Shown here one piece after another: positions 51,844-60,520 of a stretch of DNA of 64,000 nucleotides (its first letter is position 1; each line of letters starts with the position of its first letter). Origin of the DNA: Micromonospora musae (lineage in GTDB: Bacteria; Actinomycetota; Actinomycetes; Mycobacteriales; Micromonosporaceae); NCBI RefSeq assembly GCF_003626635.1, contig NZ_RAZT01000005.1, positions 248,001 through 312,000 of the forward strand, in the 5' to 3' direction. Below the pieces are notes generated by a model. It saw nothing but the letters and a program-made list of their open reading frames with translations. It was not told the DNA's origin and made no database searches. The position numbers and the translations under genes were made by a program.

Positions 51844-52545
51844 ATGCCCGCTACCCAGACCGAGGCGCGACTGCTCGTCGTCGAGGACGACCCGAACATC
51901 CTCGAACTGCTCTCCGCGAGTCTGCGCTTCGCCGGCTTCGACGTGGCCACCGCGACCAGCGGCAGCACGGCGTTGACCGCCGCCAAGGATCACCGGCCGG
52001 ACCTGGTCGTGCTCGACGTGATGCTGCCCGACCTGGACGGCTTCGAGGTGATCCGGATGCTCCGGGAGGCCGGCACGCGTACGCCCGTGGTCTTCCTGAC
52101 CGCGCGGGACGCCACCGACGACAAGATCCGCGGGCTGACCCTGGGCGGGGACGACTACGTCACCAAGCCGTTCAGCCTGGAGGAGCTGACCGCCCGGATC
52201 CGGGCGGTGCTGCGCCGGACGACCAGCGGGGAGCAGCCGCCCTCCCGGCTCACCTTCGCCGATCTCGAACTCGACGAGGAGACCCACGAGGTCTACCGCG
52301 CCGGCCAGCGGGTGCAGCTCTCGCCGACCGAGTTCAAGCTGCTGCGCTACCTGATGTTGAACGCCAACCGGGTGCTCTCGAAGGCGCAGATCCTCGACCA
52401 CGTCTGGAACTACGACTTCCGCGGCGACGACAACATCGTCGAGTCGTACATCTCCTACCTGCGGCGCAAGGTCGACACCACCCAGCCCCGGTTGATCCAC
52501 ACGCTCCGCGGCGTGGGGTACGTGCTACGCAAGCCGGCGGCGTGA
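51844..52545 (+). CDS. PhoP-like OmpR-family response regulator
   Basis: A 233-residue regulator. The receiver has VVEDDPNILELL, phosphoacceptor Asp in VVLDVMLPDLDG (about residue 59) and LTARDATDDKIRGLTLGGDD. The DNA-binding winged helix has LTFADLELDEETHEVYRAG, LLRYLMLNANRVLSKAQIL and VESYISYLRRKVDTT. It is nearest in style to M. tuberculosis PhoP/TrcR. Note this is not the phosphate-starvation PhoP of Streptomyces. Start taken as MPATQ; its stop overlaps the kinase start (GTGA). A PhoP-box-like repeat upstream suggests autoregulation. Confidence 0.9.
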   Translation: MPATQTEARLLVVEDDPNILELLSASLRFAGFDVATATSGSTALTAAKDHRPDLVVLDVMLPDLDGFEVIRMLREAGTRTPVVFLTARDATDDKIRGLTLGGDDYVTKPFSLEELTARIRAVLRRTTSGEQPPSRLTFADLELDEETHEVYRAGQRVQLSPTEFKLLRYLMLNANRVLSKAQILDHVWNYDFRGDDNIVESYISYLRRKVDTTQPRLIHTLRGVGYVLRKPAA

Positions 52546-54098
52546 ACGCGGTCGACCAGGCGAAGGGACGGCTGCGCAGCGTACCGCTCCGGTTGAAGCT
52601 GGTCACCGCGGTCCTCACGCTGGTCGCGCTGGCCCTGCTCGTGATCAGCTCGCTGACCACCTACTTCCTGCGCAACTACCTGGTGGGGCAGGTCGACTCC
52701 GAGCTCAAGGGTTCGGTCCGCAATATCGAGACGGCGCTGATCTCGGAGCAGCCCGCGCGGATTGGTGTTCCCACCGACTATCTGGTTGTGGTGACGGACC
52801 GAAGCACCGGGAGGGTTATCGGGGTCCAGTTCGACAACCAGCGGTTCGATTCGAACGACCTGCCACGCTGGCCCGCCGACGCCAGCGGATTCCAACGGCT
52901 GTCCGGGGACCCGCTGACCGTCCGGGCGCAGGGCAGTCCCATCCGCTGGCGGATCCTCTACACAGAGCTACCCAACGGGCAGTGGGCGGCTATCGGCCAG
53001 AACCTCACCGACGTCGATCTCGCGGTGCGGCAGCTGGTCTGGATCGACCTGCTGGTCGGCGGATCGGTGCTGATCCTGCTCGCCTCGGTCGGCGCGGCGA
53101 TCGTGCGGACCAGCCTGAAACCGCTGGTCGAGATCGAGCGGACCGCCGCCGCGATCGCCGGGGGTGATCTGACCCAGCGGGTGCCCGATCCGGAGCAGGG
53201 GCAGGAGTACCCCACGTCGGAGCTGGGGCGGCTCTCCCGGGCGTTGAACGCGATGCTGAGCCAGATCGAGGCCGCCTTCACGGCCCGGGCCGCCTCGGAG
53301 AGCGCCGCCCGCTCGGCGGAGGCGGCCGCCCGGGACGCGGCCGTGGCAGCGCAGGCCTCCGAGACCCGGGCGCGGCGCTCGGAGGAGCGGATGCGGCAGT
53401 TCGTCGCGGACGCCTCGCACGAGCTGCGTACCCCGTTGACCACCATTCGCGGCTTCGCCGAGCTGTACCGGCAGGGAGCGGCCCGCGACCCGGAGCAGAC
53501 GTCCGGGCTGCTGCGCCGGATCGAGGACGAGGCGGCCCGGATGGGTCTGCTCGTGGAGGATCTGCTGCTGCTCGCCCGGCTGGACCGGGAGCGGCCGATC
53601 TCCCTGGCGCCGGTGGAGCTGCCGGTCCTCGCCGGTGACGCGGTCCAGGCCGCCCGGGCGGTCGCCCCGGAGCGGCGCATCGAACTGGAGATCGAGCCCG
53701 GCTCGGGCCCGCTGGTGGTGCTAGGCGACGACGCCCGGCTGCGGCAGATCATCGGCAACCTGATGACCAACGCGCTGAGCCACACTCCGGCGGACGCCTC
53801 CGTGACGCTGCGGCTGCGGGCCGAGCGCGGAAACCTGGCCGTGGTGGAGGTGGCCGACACCGGCCCCGGGTTGACCCCGGAGCAGGCGGAACGGGTCTTC
53901 GAGCGGTTCTACCGGGTGGACGCGGCCCGCACCCGTCGGGCCGATGGCAACACCGGCACCGGTCTGGGCCTGGCCATCGTGGCGGCCTTGGTCAGTGCCC
54001 ACCGGGGGAACGTGGAGGTCGCCGAGACGCCGGGTGGTGGGGCCACCTTCCGGGTTCGGCTGCCGCTGGTGCCGGAGGCCGACGGGCACGGCGACTGA
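52542..54098 (+). CDS. PhoR-like sensor histidine kinase
   Basis: A 518-residue membrane kinase. Two membrane segments (about 20-45 and 165-190) bracket a sensor domain; HAMP follows (SLKPLVEIERTAAAIAGGDL), then an Ala/Arg-rich helix, HisKA with ADASHELRTPLTTIRGFAEL (His at about residue 291) and HATPase_c with NLMTNALSHTP, DTGPGLTPEQ and GTGLGLAIVAALV. The HAMP-to-HisKA region resembles mycobacterial PhoR. It forms a pair with the preceding regulator; the signal is unknown. Confidence 0.9.
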   Translation: MNAVDQAKGRLRSVPLRLKLVTAVLTLVALALLVISSLTTYFLRNYLVGQVDSELKGSVRNIETALISEQPARIGVPTDYLVVVTDRSTGRVIGVQFDNQRFDSNDLPRWPADASGFQRLSGDPLTVRAQGSPIRWRILYTELPNGQWAAIGQNLTDVDLAVRQLVWIDLLVGGSVLILLASVGAAIVRTSLKPLVEIERTAAAIAGGDLTQRVPDPEQGQEYPTSELGRLSRALNAMLSQIEAAFTARAASESAARSAEAAARDAAVAAQASETRARRSEERMRQFVADASHELRTPLTTIRGFAELYRQGAARDPEQTSGLLRRIEDEAARMGLLVEDLLLLARLDRERPISLAPVELPVLAGDAVQAARAVAPERRIELEIEPGSGPLVVLGDDARLRQIIGNLMTNALSHTPADASVTLRLRAERGNLAVVEVADTGPGLTPEQAERVFERFYRVDAARTRRADGNTGTGLGLAIVAALVSAHRGNVEVAETPGGGATFRVRLPLVPEADGHGD

Positions 54099-54099
54099 C

Positions 54100-54128
54100 T
54101 TTCAGGCAACTTCCAGGTCGAATCCAGC
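54100..54128 (+). promoter_or_regulatory. PhoP-like triple direct repeat upstream of htrA
   Basis: TTTCAGG (54100-54106), TTCCAGG (54111-54117) and ATCCAGC (54122-54128) with 4-bp spacers: the same 11-bp period and last repeat as the site before the response regulator. It starts 2 nt after the kinase stop and lies 33 nt before the protease ATG. Confidence 0.7.
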
Positions 54129-54160
54129 TTGATCGCAGAGGCGCGGGAGAAGGTTAGGTC

Positions 54161-55948
54161 ATGACCGAGTACGAGTCCGACCCGCAGCACCGGCCGGCCA
54201 CCGCCGACGCCGAGCCGTCGCAACCCACCGACGAGCTGCCGCGCGTGGAGCGCGCGCAGTCCGACTCCCCGACCACCGACCTGCCCGCGGCTCCGGCCGC
54301 CTCCGCCACCGCGGAGCCCGCCGGCGTCGAGGACAGCACCGGAACCGGCCCCGGCCGGGACGCCGACCCGACCGTGCCGGTGGTGTCGCCCGGCCCCGGC
54401 CGGGACGCCGACCCGACCGTGCCGGTGGCTACGACTTCGGACGCCGACGTGACCGCGCCGGTGGCCGTGACGTCCGGCCTCGGCCGGGACGCCGACCCCA
54501 CCGTGCCGGTGGCGACGCCCGCCGGGCCCGACTACCAGCCGTACGCCGGCACGCCGGCCTACGCCGGCCACCAGATGCCGGGTCACCACGCTCCGGGCCA
54601 GCCGGGTCACCACGTTCCGGGCCAGCCGGGCCACCACGTTCCGGGCCACCACGTTCCGGGTCAGCCGGGGCAGCAGGTCCCGGGCCAGCACGTGCCGGGC
54701 CAGCACGTCCCGGGCCAGCCCAGCTACCCGCAGCCGAACGCCGGCTACCCGGGCGGCCACTGGTACCCGGGCCAGCACACCGGCTGGGCGGGCGGGGGTC
54801 AGCCGGGTGCCGGGGCGCAGCCGTACGGGCAGCAGCCGGGCCAGTCCCTGCCGCCCTGGGCGGTGAACACCCAGGTCGACGCCCAACCCGGCGGGCCGCG
54901 GATGGGCCGGATCGCCAAGTTCGCCGGCGGTGGCCTTCTCATACTCGCGCTGATGCTCGGCTCCGGGGTCGGCGGCGGTGCGCTCGCGCTCGCCCTGGAC
55001 GGCGACGGTGGCGGTGTCACTCGTACCTACTCCGCCGCGCCGGTGATCAACAGCGCGGACCTGCCGAAGATCGCCGCCTCGGTGCAGGACAGCGTCGTCT
55101 CCATCGCCACCGAGAACGGCGAGGGCTCCGGCGTGATCCTGACCGCCGACGGCTACGTGCTCAGCAACAACCACGTGGTCGCCTCGGCCAGTGGCGACAC
55201 CGTGCGGGTGATCTTCGCCGACGGCACGAACGCCGAGGCCAAAATCATCGGTACCGACCCGAAGACCGACCTCGCCGTGGTGAAGGCCAACGGGGTGAGC
55301 AACCTGAAGGCCGCCAAGTTCGGCGACAGCGACGGAATGCAGGTCGGCGACCAGGTGCTCGCCCTGGGCAGCCCGCTGGGGCTGCAGGGCTCCGTCACCG
55401 CCGGCATCCTGAGCGCCCGCGACCGCACCATCCAGGCCGGCGACGGCCAGCAGCAGGACCCGCGCCAGACCGCCTCCTCGATCTCCGGGCTGCTCCAGAC
55501 CGACGCCCCGATCAACCCCGGCAACTCCGGCGGCGCGCTGGTCAACACCCGAGGTGAGGTGATCGGCATCAACACCGCGATCGCCACCTCCGGGCAGAGC
55601 ACCGGCAACATCGGCGTGGGCTTCGCCATCCCGAGCAACAAGGCCAAGGACGTCGCCGGGAAGCTCCAGCGCGGCGAGAAGGTGAGCCACCCGTCGCTCG
55701 GGGTCAGCGTGAACATGGCCGAGGGCGGCGGCGCTCTGGTCGCCGCCGTCACCCCGGGCAGCGCGGCCGAGAAGGCCGGCCTCCAGCGCGGCGACGTCAT
55801 CACCCGGTTCGGCGACAAGCCGATCAACGACTCGGACGACCTGGTCGGCGCGGTCCAGGCCGGCAAGGTGGGCGACCGGGTCGAGGTGCAGTACAAGCGG
55901 AACGGCTCGGAGGCCACCGCGACCGTCACGCTCGCCGAGACGTCCTGA
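54161..55948 (+). CDS. membrane-anchored HtrA/PepD-type serine protease
   Basis: A 595-residue trypsin-like envelope protease. A long cytosolic low-complexity part (1-245) has three GRDADPTVPV repeats and a His/Pro/Gly/Gln region of VPGQ/VPGHH units. One membrane segment follows (LLILALMLGSGVGGGALALA), then the S1C catalytic domain: SNNHVVA (His near 338), TDLAVVKA (Asp near 369), NPGNSGGALVN (Ser near 456), and a C-terminal PDZ domain (VAAVTPGSAAEKAGLQRGDV). It degrades or monitors misfolded envelope proteins. PhoP-like repeats upstream suggest control by the adjacent two-component system. Confidence 0.92.
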   Translation: MTEYESDPQHRPATADAEPSQPTDELPRVERAQSDSPTTDLPAAPAASATAEPAGVEDSTGTGPGRDADPTVPVVSPGPGRDADPTVPVATTSDADVTAPVAVTSGLGRDADPTVPVATPAGPDYQPYAGTPAYAGHQMPGHHAPGQPGHHVPGQPGHHVPGHHVPGQPGQQVPGQHVPGQHVPGQPSYPQPNAGYPGGHWYPGQHTGWAGGGQPGAGAQPYGQQPGQSLPPWAVNTQVDAQPGGPRMGRIAKFAGGGLLILALMLGSGVGGGALALALDGDGGGVTRTYSAAPVINSADLPKIAASVQDSVVSIATENGEGSGVILTADGYVLSNNHVVASASGDTVRVIFADGTNAEAKIIGTDPKTDLAVVKANGVSNLKAAKFGDSDGMQVGDQVLALGSPLGLQGSVTAGILSARDRTIQAGDGQQQDPRQTASSISGLLQTDAPINPGNSGGALVNTRGEVIGINTAIATSGQSTGNIGVGFAIPSNKAKDVAGKLQRGEKVSHPSLGVSVNMAEGGGALVAAVTPGSAAEKAGLQRGDVITRFGDKPINDSDDLVGAVQAGKVGDRVEVQYKRNGSEATATVTLAETS

Positions 55949-55976
55949 CCGGGCACTGAACCTGCCTCCTCCTCCA

Positions 55977-56023
55977 GGCGGCGGGTGACGGAGACAAGGG
56001 GGTTGGCTCCGTCACCCGCCGCC
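55977..56023 (+). terminator. 17-bp perfect hairpin after htrA
   Basis: GGCGGCGGGTGACGGAG (55977-55993) and its perfect complement (56007-56023), loop of 13 nt, 28 nt after the htrA stop. Confidence 0.8.
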
Positions 56024-56035
56024 GCCTCCGTCGGC

Positions 56036-56070
56036 GACGGCGGTTCACCCGGTGCGGGTGAACCGCCGTC
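56036..56070 (+). terminator. second 16-bp perfect hairpin
   Basis: GACGGCGGTTCACCCG (56036-56051) and its complement (56055-56070) with a 3-nt GTG loop. It follows the first hairpin by 12 nt and precedes the BON gene by 47 nt. Confidence 0.7.
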
Positions 56071-56117
56071 ACCCGTATCGGGGGCAGTCTCGGCAGCACC
56101 GGCGAGGGGAGGACGCG

Positions 56118-56789
56118 ATGGGCAGCGCAGCCGTCGCCCGCGAGGACCAGCGCATCCAGCAGGACGTCCTGGCCGAGCTGGCCTGGGCCGCCGAGGTGCA
56201 GCCGAACGAGATCGGGGTGAGCGTCCAGCAGGGCATCGTCACCCTGACCGGCTGGGTGGACAGCTCGGCCCGGCGCTGGGCCGCCACCCGCTGCGCGCAG
56301 CGCGTACGCGGGGTGCGCGCGGTCGCCGACGACGTCGAGGTACGCCTGCCCGGCAGCCCCGGGGTCACCGATCCGGAGATCGCCGTCGCCGCCGGCCGGG
56401 CGCTGGAGTGGGACAGCTTCGTCCCGGCGGAGCGGCTGGACGTGACCGTCGCCAACGGCTGGGTGATGCTCCGCGGCGAGGTGGAGTTCGGCTGGCAGCG
56501 CCGCAGCGCCGAGCGTGAGCTGCGCCGGCTGCGGGGCGTACGCGGCGTCACCAACCTCGTCGAGGTGCGCCCGCCCGCGCCGACGGAGACCGACCGGCTG
56601 CTCCGCGACGTCCGGCGGGCGATGGGGCGGGCTCTCGCCGGCGGGCGGGTCGAGGTGGCGGCGCAGGGGGACGTCCTGGTCCTCAGCGGTGTGGTGCGCT
56701 CCTGGTGGGAGCGGGATCAGGCTGAGCGGATCGCCTGGGCGGCGCCGGGCGTACGGGAGGTGGAGAGCCAGCTGCTCGTCGGCGATTGA
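56118..56789 (+). CDS. three-BON-domain protein
   Basis: A 223-residue protein with three BON domains (about 12-78, 84-148, 155-222), each with the G-x-V-x-L-x-G pattern: GIVTLTGWVDSSARRWAA, GWVMLRGEVEFGWQRR and DVLVLSGVVRSWWERD. BON domains bind phospholipid or act in osmotic/envelope stress. There is no signal peptide or lipobox, so this one appears cytosolic or peripheral. The ATG has GGGGAGGACGCG upstream. Confidence 0.88.
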   Translation: MGSAAVAREDQRIQQDVLAELAWAAEVQPNEIGVSVQQGIVTLTGWVDSSARRWAATRCAQRVRGVRAVADDVEVRLPGSPGVTDPEIAVAAGRALEWDSFVPAERLDVTVANGWVMLRGEVEFGWQRRSAERELRRLRGVRGVTNLVEVRPPAPTETDRLLRDVRRAMGRALAGGRVEVAAQGDVLVLSGVVRSWWERDQAERIAWAAPGVREVESQLLVGD

Positions 56790-56936
56790 GGCGTCCGAGA
56801 CGTCCGAGGCAGGGCGAGCAGAGCGTCCCGGTTGTCCGGTTTATCCGCGCCGCCTGCGGGAAAGCGGGCCGCCGGTGCGCCGGGGTACCGCGCGCACCTG
56901 CGGTCACCACGCACCGGGGAGCGACGGGGAGGACGC

Positions 56937-58052
56937 GTGGGCGGAATCCAGCTGACGGGCGATCGGTACGCCGGTCGGCCGCTGCGGATCGCGATGGTGG
57001 TGCCGCCGTGGCTCTCCGTGCCGCCACCCGGCTACGGGGGGCTGGAACAGGTCGTCGCGGGCCTGGTGGACGCCCTCGTGGGCCGCGGTCACCGGGTGAC
57101 GCTCTTCGGCGCCGGGGAGTGGCACGGCACCACCGCCCAGGAGTTCGTCTCCACCGAGGCGCAGCTGCAGTTCGCGCGGCTCGGCGAGTCCCTGCCCGAG
57201 CTGGCCCACCTGGCGCGGGTACGAGAGTTGATCGACCCCGCCGACTTCGACATCATCCACGACCACACCACCATCGGGCCGCTGGTGGCCGGTCGGCGCA
57301 GCGTGCCGACGGTGGCGACGGTGCACGGCAACCCCGTCGGCGAGTACGGCAGGGTGCTCAGCGACACCGACCACGGCGTCCGGCTGGTGGCCATCTCGCA
57401 CGCCCAGCGCGGGTTGAACGCGGGGCTGCCCTGGGTCGGCACGGTGCACAACGGCCTGGACCTGCGGGACGTCCCGCACAAGTCCGCGCCCGCGCCGGGC
57501 CCCGTGCTGTGGCTGGCCCGGTTCAGCCCGGACAAGGGGCCGGACATCGCGATCCGCGCCTGCCGCGCCGCCGGCCTGCCGCTGCTGCTCGCCGGGAAGT
57601 GCAACGAGCCCGCCGAACGCCGGTACTACGACGAGGTGGTGACGCCGATGCTCGGCGACGACGTCGAGGTGGTGCTCAACGCCGACCGGGCGGAGACGCT
57701 GCGGATGCTGCTCGACGCCCGCTGCCTGATCATGCCGATCCAGTGGGAGGAGCCGTTCGGCATGGTGATGGTCGAGGCGATGGCGACCGGTACGCCGGTG
57801 GTCGCGCTCGGTCGGGGAGCCGTGCCGGAGCTGGTCACGACCGGCGTCACCGGCGTCGTGTGCAGCGGGCCGGAGGAGCTGCCGGCGGCGCTGCGCGCCG
57901 TGGAGTGGATCGATCCGGCCGACTGCGTGCGGCAGGTGGCGACGAACTTCTCCACCGGCCGGATGGCGCAGGGCTACGAGGCGGTCTATCGGCAGGTCGC
58001 GGCCGCGCGCTGGCGGCCGGTCCAGGAGGCGGTGCGGCTCGGCCGGCGCTGA
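56937..58052 (+). CDS. GT4-family glycosyltransferase
   Basis: A 371-residue GT-B enzyme: PPGYGGLEQVVAGLVDALVG at the acceptor side, IIHDHTTIGPLV, then LWLARFSPDKGPDIAIRACR and the EX7E-type EEPFGMVMVEAMATGTPVVA. GTG with GGGGAGGACGC upstream is the start; extensions upstream have no ribosome site. Substrates are unknown. It resembles the 1.8 kb GT4 only at family level. Confidence 0.88.
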   Translation: MGGIQLTGDRYAGRPLRIAMVVPPWLSVPPPGYGGLEQVVAGLVDALVGRGHRVTLFGAGEWHGTTAQEFVSTEAQLQFARLGESLPELAHLARVRELIDPADFDIIHDHTTIGPLVAGRRSVPTVATVHGNPVGEYGRVLSDTDHGVRLVAISHAQRGLNAGLPWVGTVHNGLDLRDVPHKSAPAPGPVLWLARFSPDKGPDIAIRACRAAGLPLLLAGKCNEPAERRYYDEVVTPMLGDDVEVVLNADRAETLRMLLDARCLIMPIQWEEPFGMVMVEAMATGTPVVALGRGAVPELVTTGVTGVVCSGPEELPAALRAVEWIDPADCVRQVATNFSTGRMAQGYEAVYRQVAAARWRPVQEAVRLGRR

Positions 58053-58086
58053 CCGGACCCGGCCGGACCCGGCCGGACCCGGCCGG
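58053..58086 (+). repeat. 10-bp tandem repeat
   Basis: 3.4 copies of CCGGACCCGG just after the glycosyltransferase stop. Probably a slipped-strand expansion. Confidence 0.9.
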
Positions 58087-58217
58087 CCGTACCCCCGTTC
58101 GCCGGTCCGGTGGTCGCCGCCCGGCTCGCCCGCTGCGCGAACTCCGCGCTGCACCGCGGCCCGGGGTGGTCGGGCTCACCAGGGTGAGCGGCGGCCAGTC
58201 GTGCCAGGATGAACGGC

Positions 58218-59048
58218 ATGGCGGGGGGACCGGTGGCGTTCGTGCTCGGCGGCGGCGGTGTGCTCGGCGCGGTCGAGGTGGGCATGCTCCGCGCGCTGTT
58301 CCGCGCCGGTATCCAGCCGGACCTGGTGCTCGGCACGTCGATCGGGGCGGTCAACGGCGCCCTGGTCGCCGCGGACCCGTCCGAGGCGGTCACCGACCGG
58401 CTGGTCCGGCTCTGGGCGTCGCCGGAGGCGAGCGAGGTGTACGGCGACTCGGTCGCCCGCCAGCTCCGCCGGTTCGCCGCCCGTACGCACCTGCACTCGC
58501 CGCGCCCGCTGCGCCGGCTGCTCGAGTCGGAGCTGGGGGCCGAGACCACCTTCGCCGACCTGCGGGTCCCGTTCCGGTGCTGCGCGGCGCACATCGAACG
58601 GGCCGCCGAACACTGGTTCGACAGCGGGCCGGTGGTGCCGGCCGTGCTCGCCTCCGCCTCGGTGCCCGGACTGCTGCCGCCCAAGGAGATCAACGGCGCG
58701 CACTACATCGACGGTGGGATCGTCAACTCGATCCCGATCGGCGAGGCCGTCGCGGTCGGCGCGACCCGGATCTTCGTCCTCCAGGTGGGCCGGATCGAAC
58801 GGGAGCTCTCGCCTCCCCGGCGGCCCTGGGAGATCGCCCAGGTCGCCTTCGAGATCGCCCGGCGGCACCGGTTCTTCCGGGAGATGGCCGCGCTGCCCGA
58901 AGGGGTCGAGGTGCACGTGCTGCCGACCGGCGGGCTCAACCCGCGCGACGACACACCGTGGGCGTACCGGGACATGGCGGCCGTGGGGCGGCGGATCAGC
59001 CGCGCCTACACCGCCTCACGGCGGTACCTGGCCAACCTGGACCGCTGA
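58218..59048 (+). CDS. patatin-like phospholipase
   Basis: A 276-residue patatin-fold lipase. FVLGGGGVLGAVEVGML gives the oxyanion GGGG loop, LGTSIGAVNGALVA the GxSxG nucleophile Ser (about residue 42) and YIDGGIVNSIPIG the catalytic Asp (DGG). It probably releases fatty acid from phospholipids. ATG 58218 has AGGA 8 nt upstream; an ATG at 58209 does not. The stop and the next start overlap (TGATG), so lipase and acyltransferase are coupled. Confidence 0.88.
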   Translation: MAGGPVAFVLGGGGVLGAVEVGMLRALFRAGIQPDLVLGTSIGAVNGALVAADPSEAVTDRLVRLWASPEASEVYGDSVARQLRRFAARTHLHSPRPLRRLLESELGAETTFADLRVPFRCCAAHIERAAEHWFDSGPVVPAVLASASVPGLLPPKEINGAHYIDGGIVNSIPIGEAVAVGATRIFVLQVGRIERELSPPRRPWEIAQVAFEIARRHRFFREMAALPEGVEVHVLPTGGLNPRDDTPWAYRDMAAVGRRISRAYTASRRYLANLDR

Positions 59049-60094
59049 TGCCGTTGCCGCCACGGTGGACGCGCCGGGTGCTGCTGGGGCCCGCCGTGGT
59101 CCTGCTCGCCGTCACGGTCGTCACCACCCTGCCGCTCTGGGCCCTGGTCGCGGCGGCCCTGTCCCCGCTCGTTCCCGGCCGGCTGCGCCCGCTGCGGCTG
59201 CTCTGGATCGGCACCGTCTACCTGGTGTGGGACGCGGCGGCGCTGATCGCGCTCTTCGTGCTCTGGGTCGGGGCCGGCTTCGGCGCCCGCGTGCACTCGC
59301 CGGCCTTCCAACGCGCCCACTACGTGCTCGCCGGCCGGTTCCTGCGGGTGCTCTTCTGGCAGGCGCGCTGGACGCTGCGGTTGCGGATCGACGTGACCGG
59401 CGCCGACCCGGACACCGCCCTGCCCGGCCGGCCCGAACTGGTGCTCTGTCGGCACGCCGGGCCGGGCGACTCGTTCATCCTGATCCACGCCCTGGTGAAC
59501 TGGTTCAAGCGCGAGCCACGGATCGTGCTGAAGGACAGCCTCCAGTGGGATCCGGCGATCGACGTGCTGCTCAACCGGTTGCCGAATCGCTTCATCGCGC
59601 CCTCGCCGGACCACGACCGGACCGAGGCGGTGATCCGTCAGGTCGGGCACCTCGCGGCCGGGCTGGACGACGACGACGCCTTCGTGATCTTCCCGGAGGG
59701 CGGCAACTTCACCCCCAAGCGGCGGCTGCGCGCCATCGCCCGCCTGCGGTCGCTGGGCCTGGAGCGGATGGCGCTGCGGGCCGAGCGGATGCGGCACGTG
59801 CTCGCCCCGCAACCCGGTGGGCTGCTGGCCGCGCTGGACGCCGCTCCCGACGCCGGGGTGGTCTTCGTGGCGCACACCGGTCTGGACCGGATGCTGACCG
59901 TCGCCGACGTCTGGCGTGAGCTGCCGATGGACAAGCGGATCGTGATGCGGTTCTGGTCGGTACCGCCCGAGGAGGTGCCGACGGGCCGGCAGGAACGCAT
60001 CGACTGGCTCTTCGACTGGTGGGCCCGGATCGACGAGTGGATCGCCGCGAATCGGGACGGCATGGACATGAGCGACGGTGAGCATGGCACGTAG
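59048..60094 (+). CDS. glycerophospholipid-type acyltransferase coupled to patatin
   Basis: A 348-residue membrane acyltransferase with three N-terminal hydrophobic segments (to about 85). The HX4D box is the variant CRHAGPGDS near residue 138, followed by RIVLKDSLQWDPAID, NRFIAPSP and FPEGGNFTPKRR (usually FPEGT). It would re-acylate a lysolipid, for example one made by the coupled patatin. Acceptor preference is unknown. Confidence 0.82.
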   Translation: MPLPPRWTRRVLLGPAVVLLAVTVVTTLPLWALVAAALSPLVPGRLRPLRLLWIGTVYLVWDAAALIALFVLWVGAGFGARVHSPAFQRAHYVLAGRFLRVLFWQARWTLRLRIDVTGADPDTALPGRPELVLCRHAGPGDSFILIHALVNWFKREPRIVLKDSLQWDPAIDVLLNRLPNRFIAPSPDHDRTEAVIRQVGHLAAGLDDDDAFVIFPEGGNFTPKRRLRAIARLRSLGLERMALRAERMRHVLAPQPGGLLAALDAAPDAGVVFVAHTGLDRMLTVADVWRELPMDKRIVMRFWSVPPEEVPTGRQERIDWLFDWWARIDEWIAANRDGMDMSDGEHGT

Positions 60095-60103
60095 GGTGCG
60101 ATC

Positions 60104-60424
60104 GTGGACCAGATCTGCGTGGTGACGACCGTGGTGGATGCCCGTTCGGTCGCCGACGTGCTCGCGGCGGCCGCCGTGACCGGCCGACTCGCCGCCTGCG
60201 CACAGGTGGGCGGGCAGGTCGACAGCACCTACTGGTGGCGCTCCGATGTGGAGACCAGCAGCGAGTGGTCGGTGCAGTTCAAGACCGCCCCGGACCGGGT
60301 GGCCGCGCTGGTCGACCAGCTTCGGGCCAACCACCCGTACCAGGTGCCGGAGATCCTGGTGAGCCGGGTGGAGAGCGGGGACCCCGGGTATGCGGCCTGG
60401 GTGCACGAGCAGACCCGACCCTGA
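60104..60424 (+). CDS. cutA: CutA1-type protein
   Basis: A 106-residue CutA homologue. CVVTTVVDARSVADVLAAAA, AACAQVGGQVDSTYWWRSDV, and VPEILVSRVESGDPGYAAWV are diagnostic of this trimeric protein, linked to divalent metal tolerance in E. coli though its biochemical role is unsettled. The GTG has TAGGGT (60092-60097) ending 6 nt upstream and no Shine-Dalgarno. Confidence 0.92.
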   Translation: MDQICVVTTVVDARSVADVLAAAAVTGRLAACAQVGGQVDSTYWWRSDVETSSEWSVQFKTAPDRVAALVDQLRANHPYQVPEILVSRVESGDPGYAAWVHEQTRP

Positions 60425-60520
60425 GCGCGCGCCCTGCCCCGGCGCGGCCATCGCGGCCGTCGCGGCCGCCGGGAACGTCGCGGGCGTCGCGGAGGTCGCG
60501 GGCGGCGCGGGCGGTGTCAA

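Noticed and set aside
48371..52500. Long minus-strand frames opposite the OlsBA, PadR and PhoP genes
   Set aside because: Same shadow effect; all plus-strand genes here have motifs, ribosome sites and coupled overlaps.
51844..54098. Naming the two-component system MprAB because an HtrA/PepD protease follows
   Set aside because: The regulator and the kinase HAMP-HisKA region look closer to mycobacterial PhoP/PhoR; only the downstream protease recalls mprAB-pepD.
58053..58086. Short tandem repeat as a possible CRISPR or attachment site
   Set aside because: Only 3.4 copies of a 10-bp unit without spacers; ordinary slippage.
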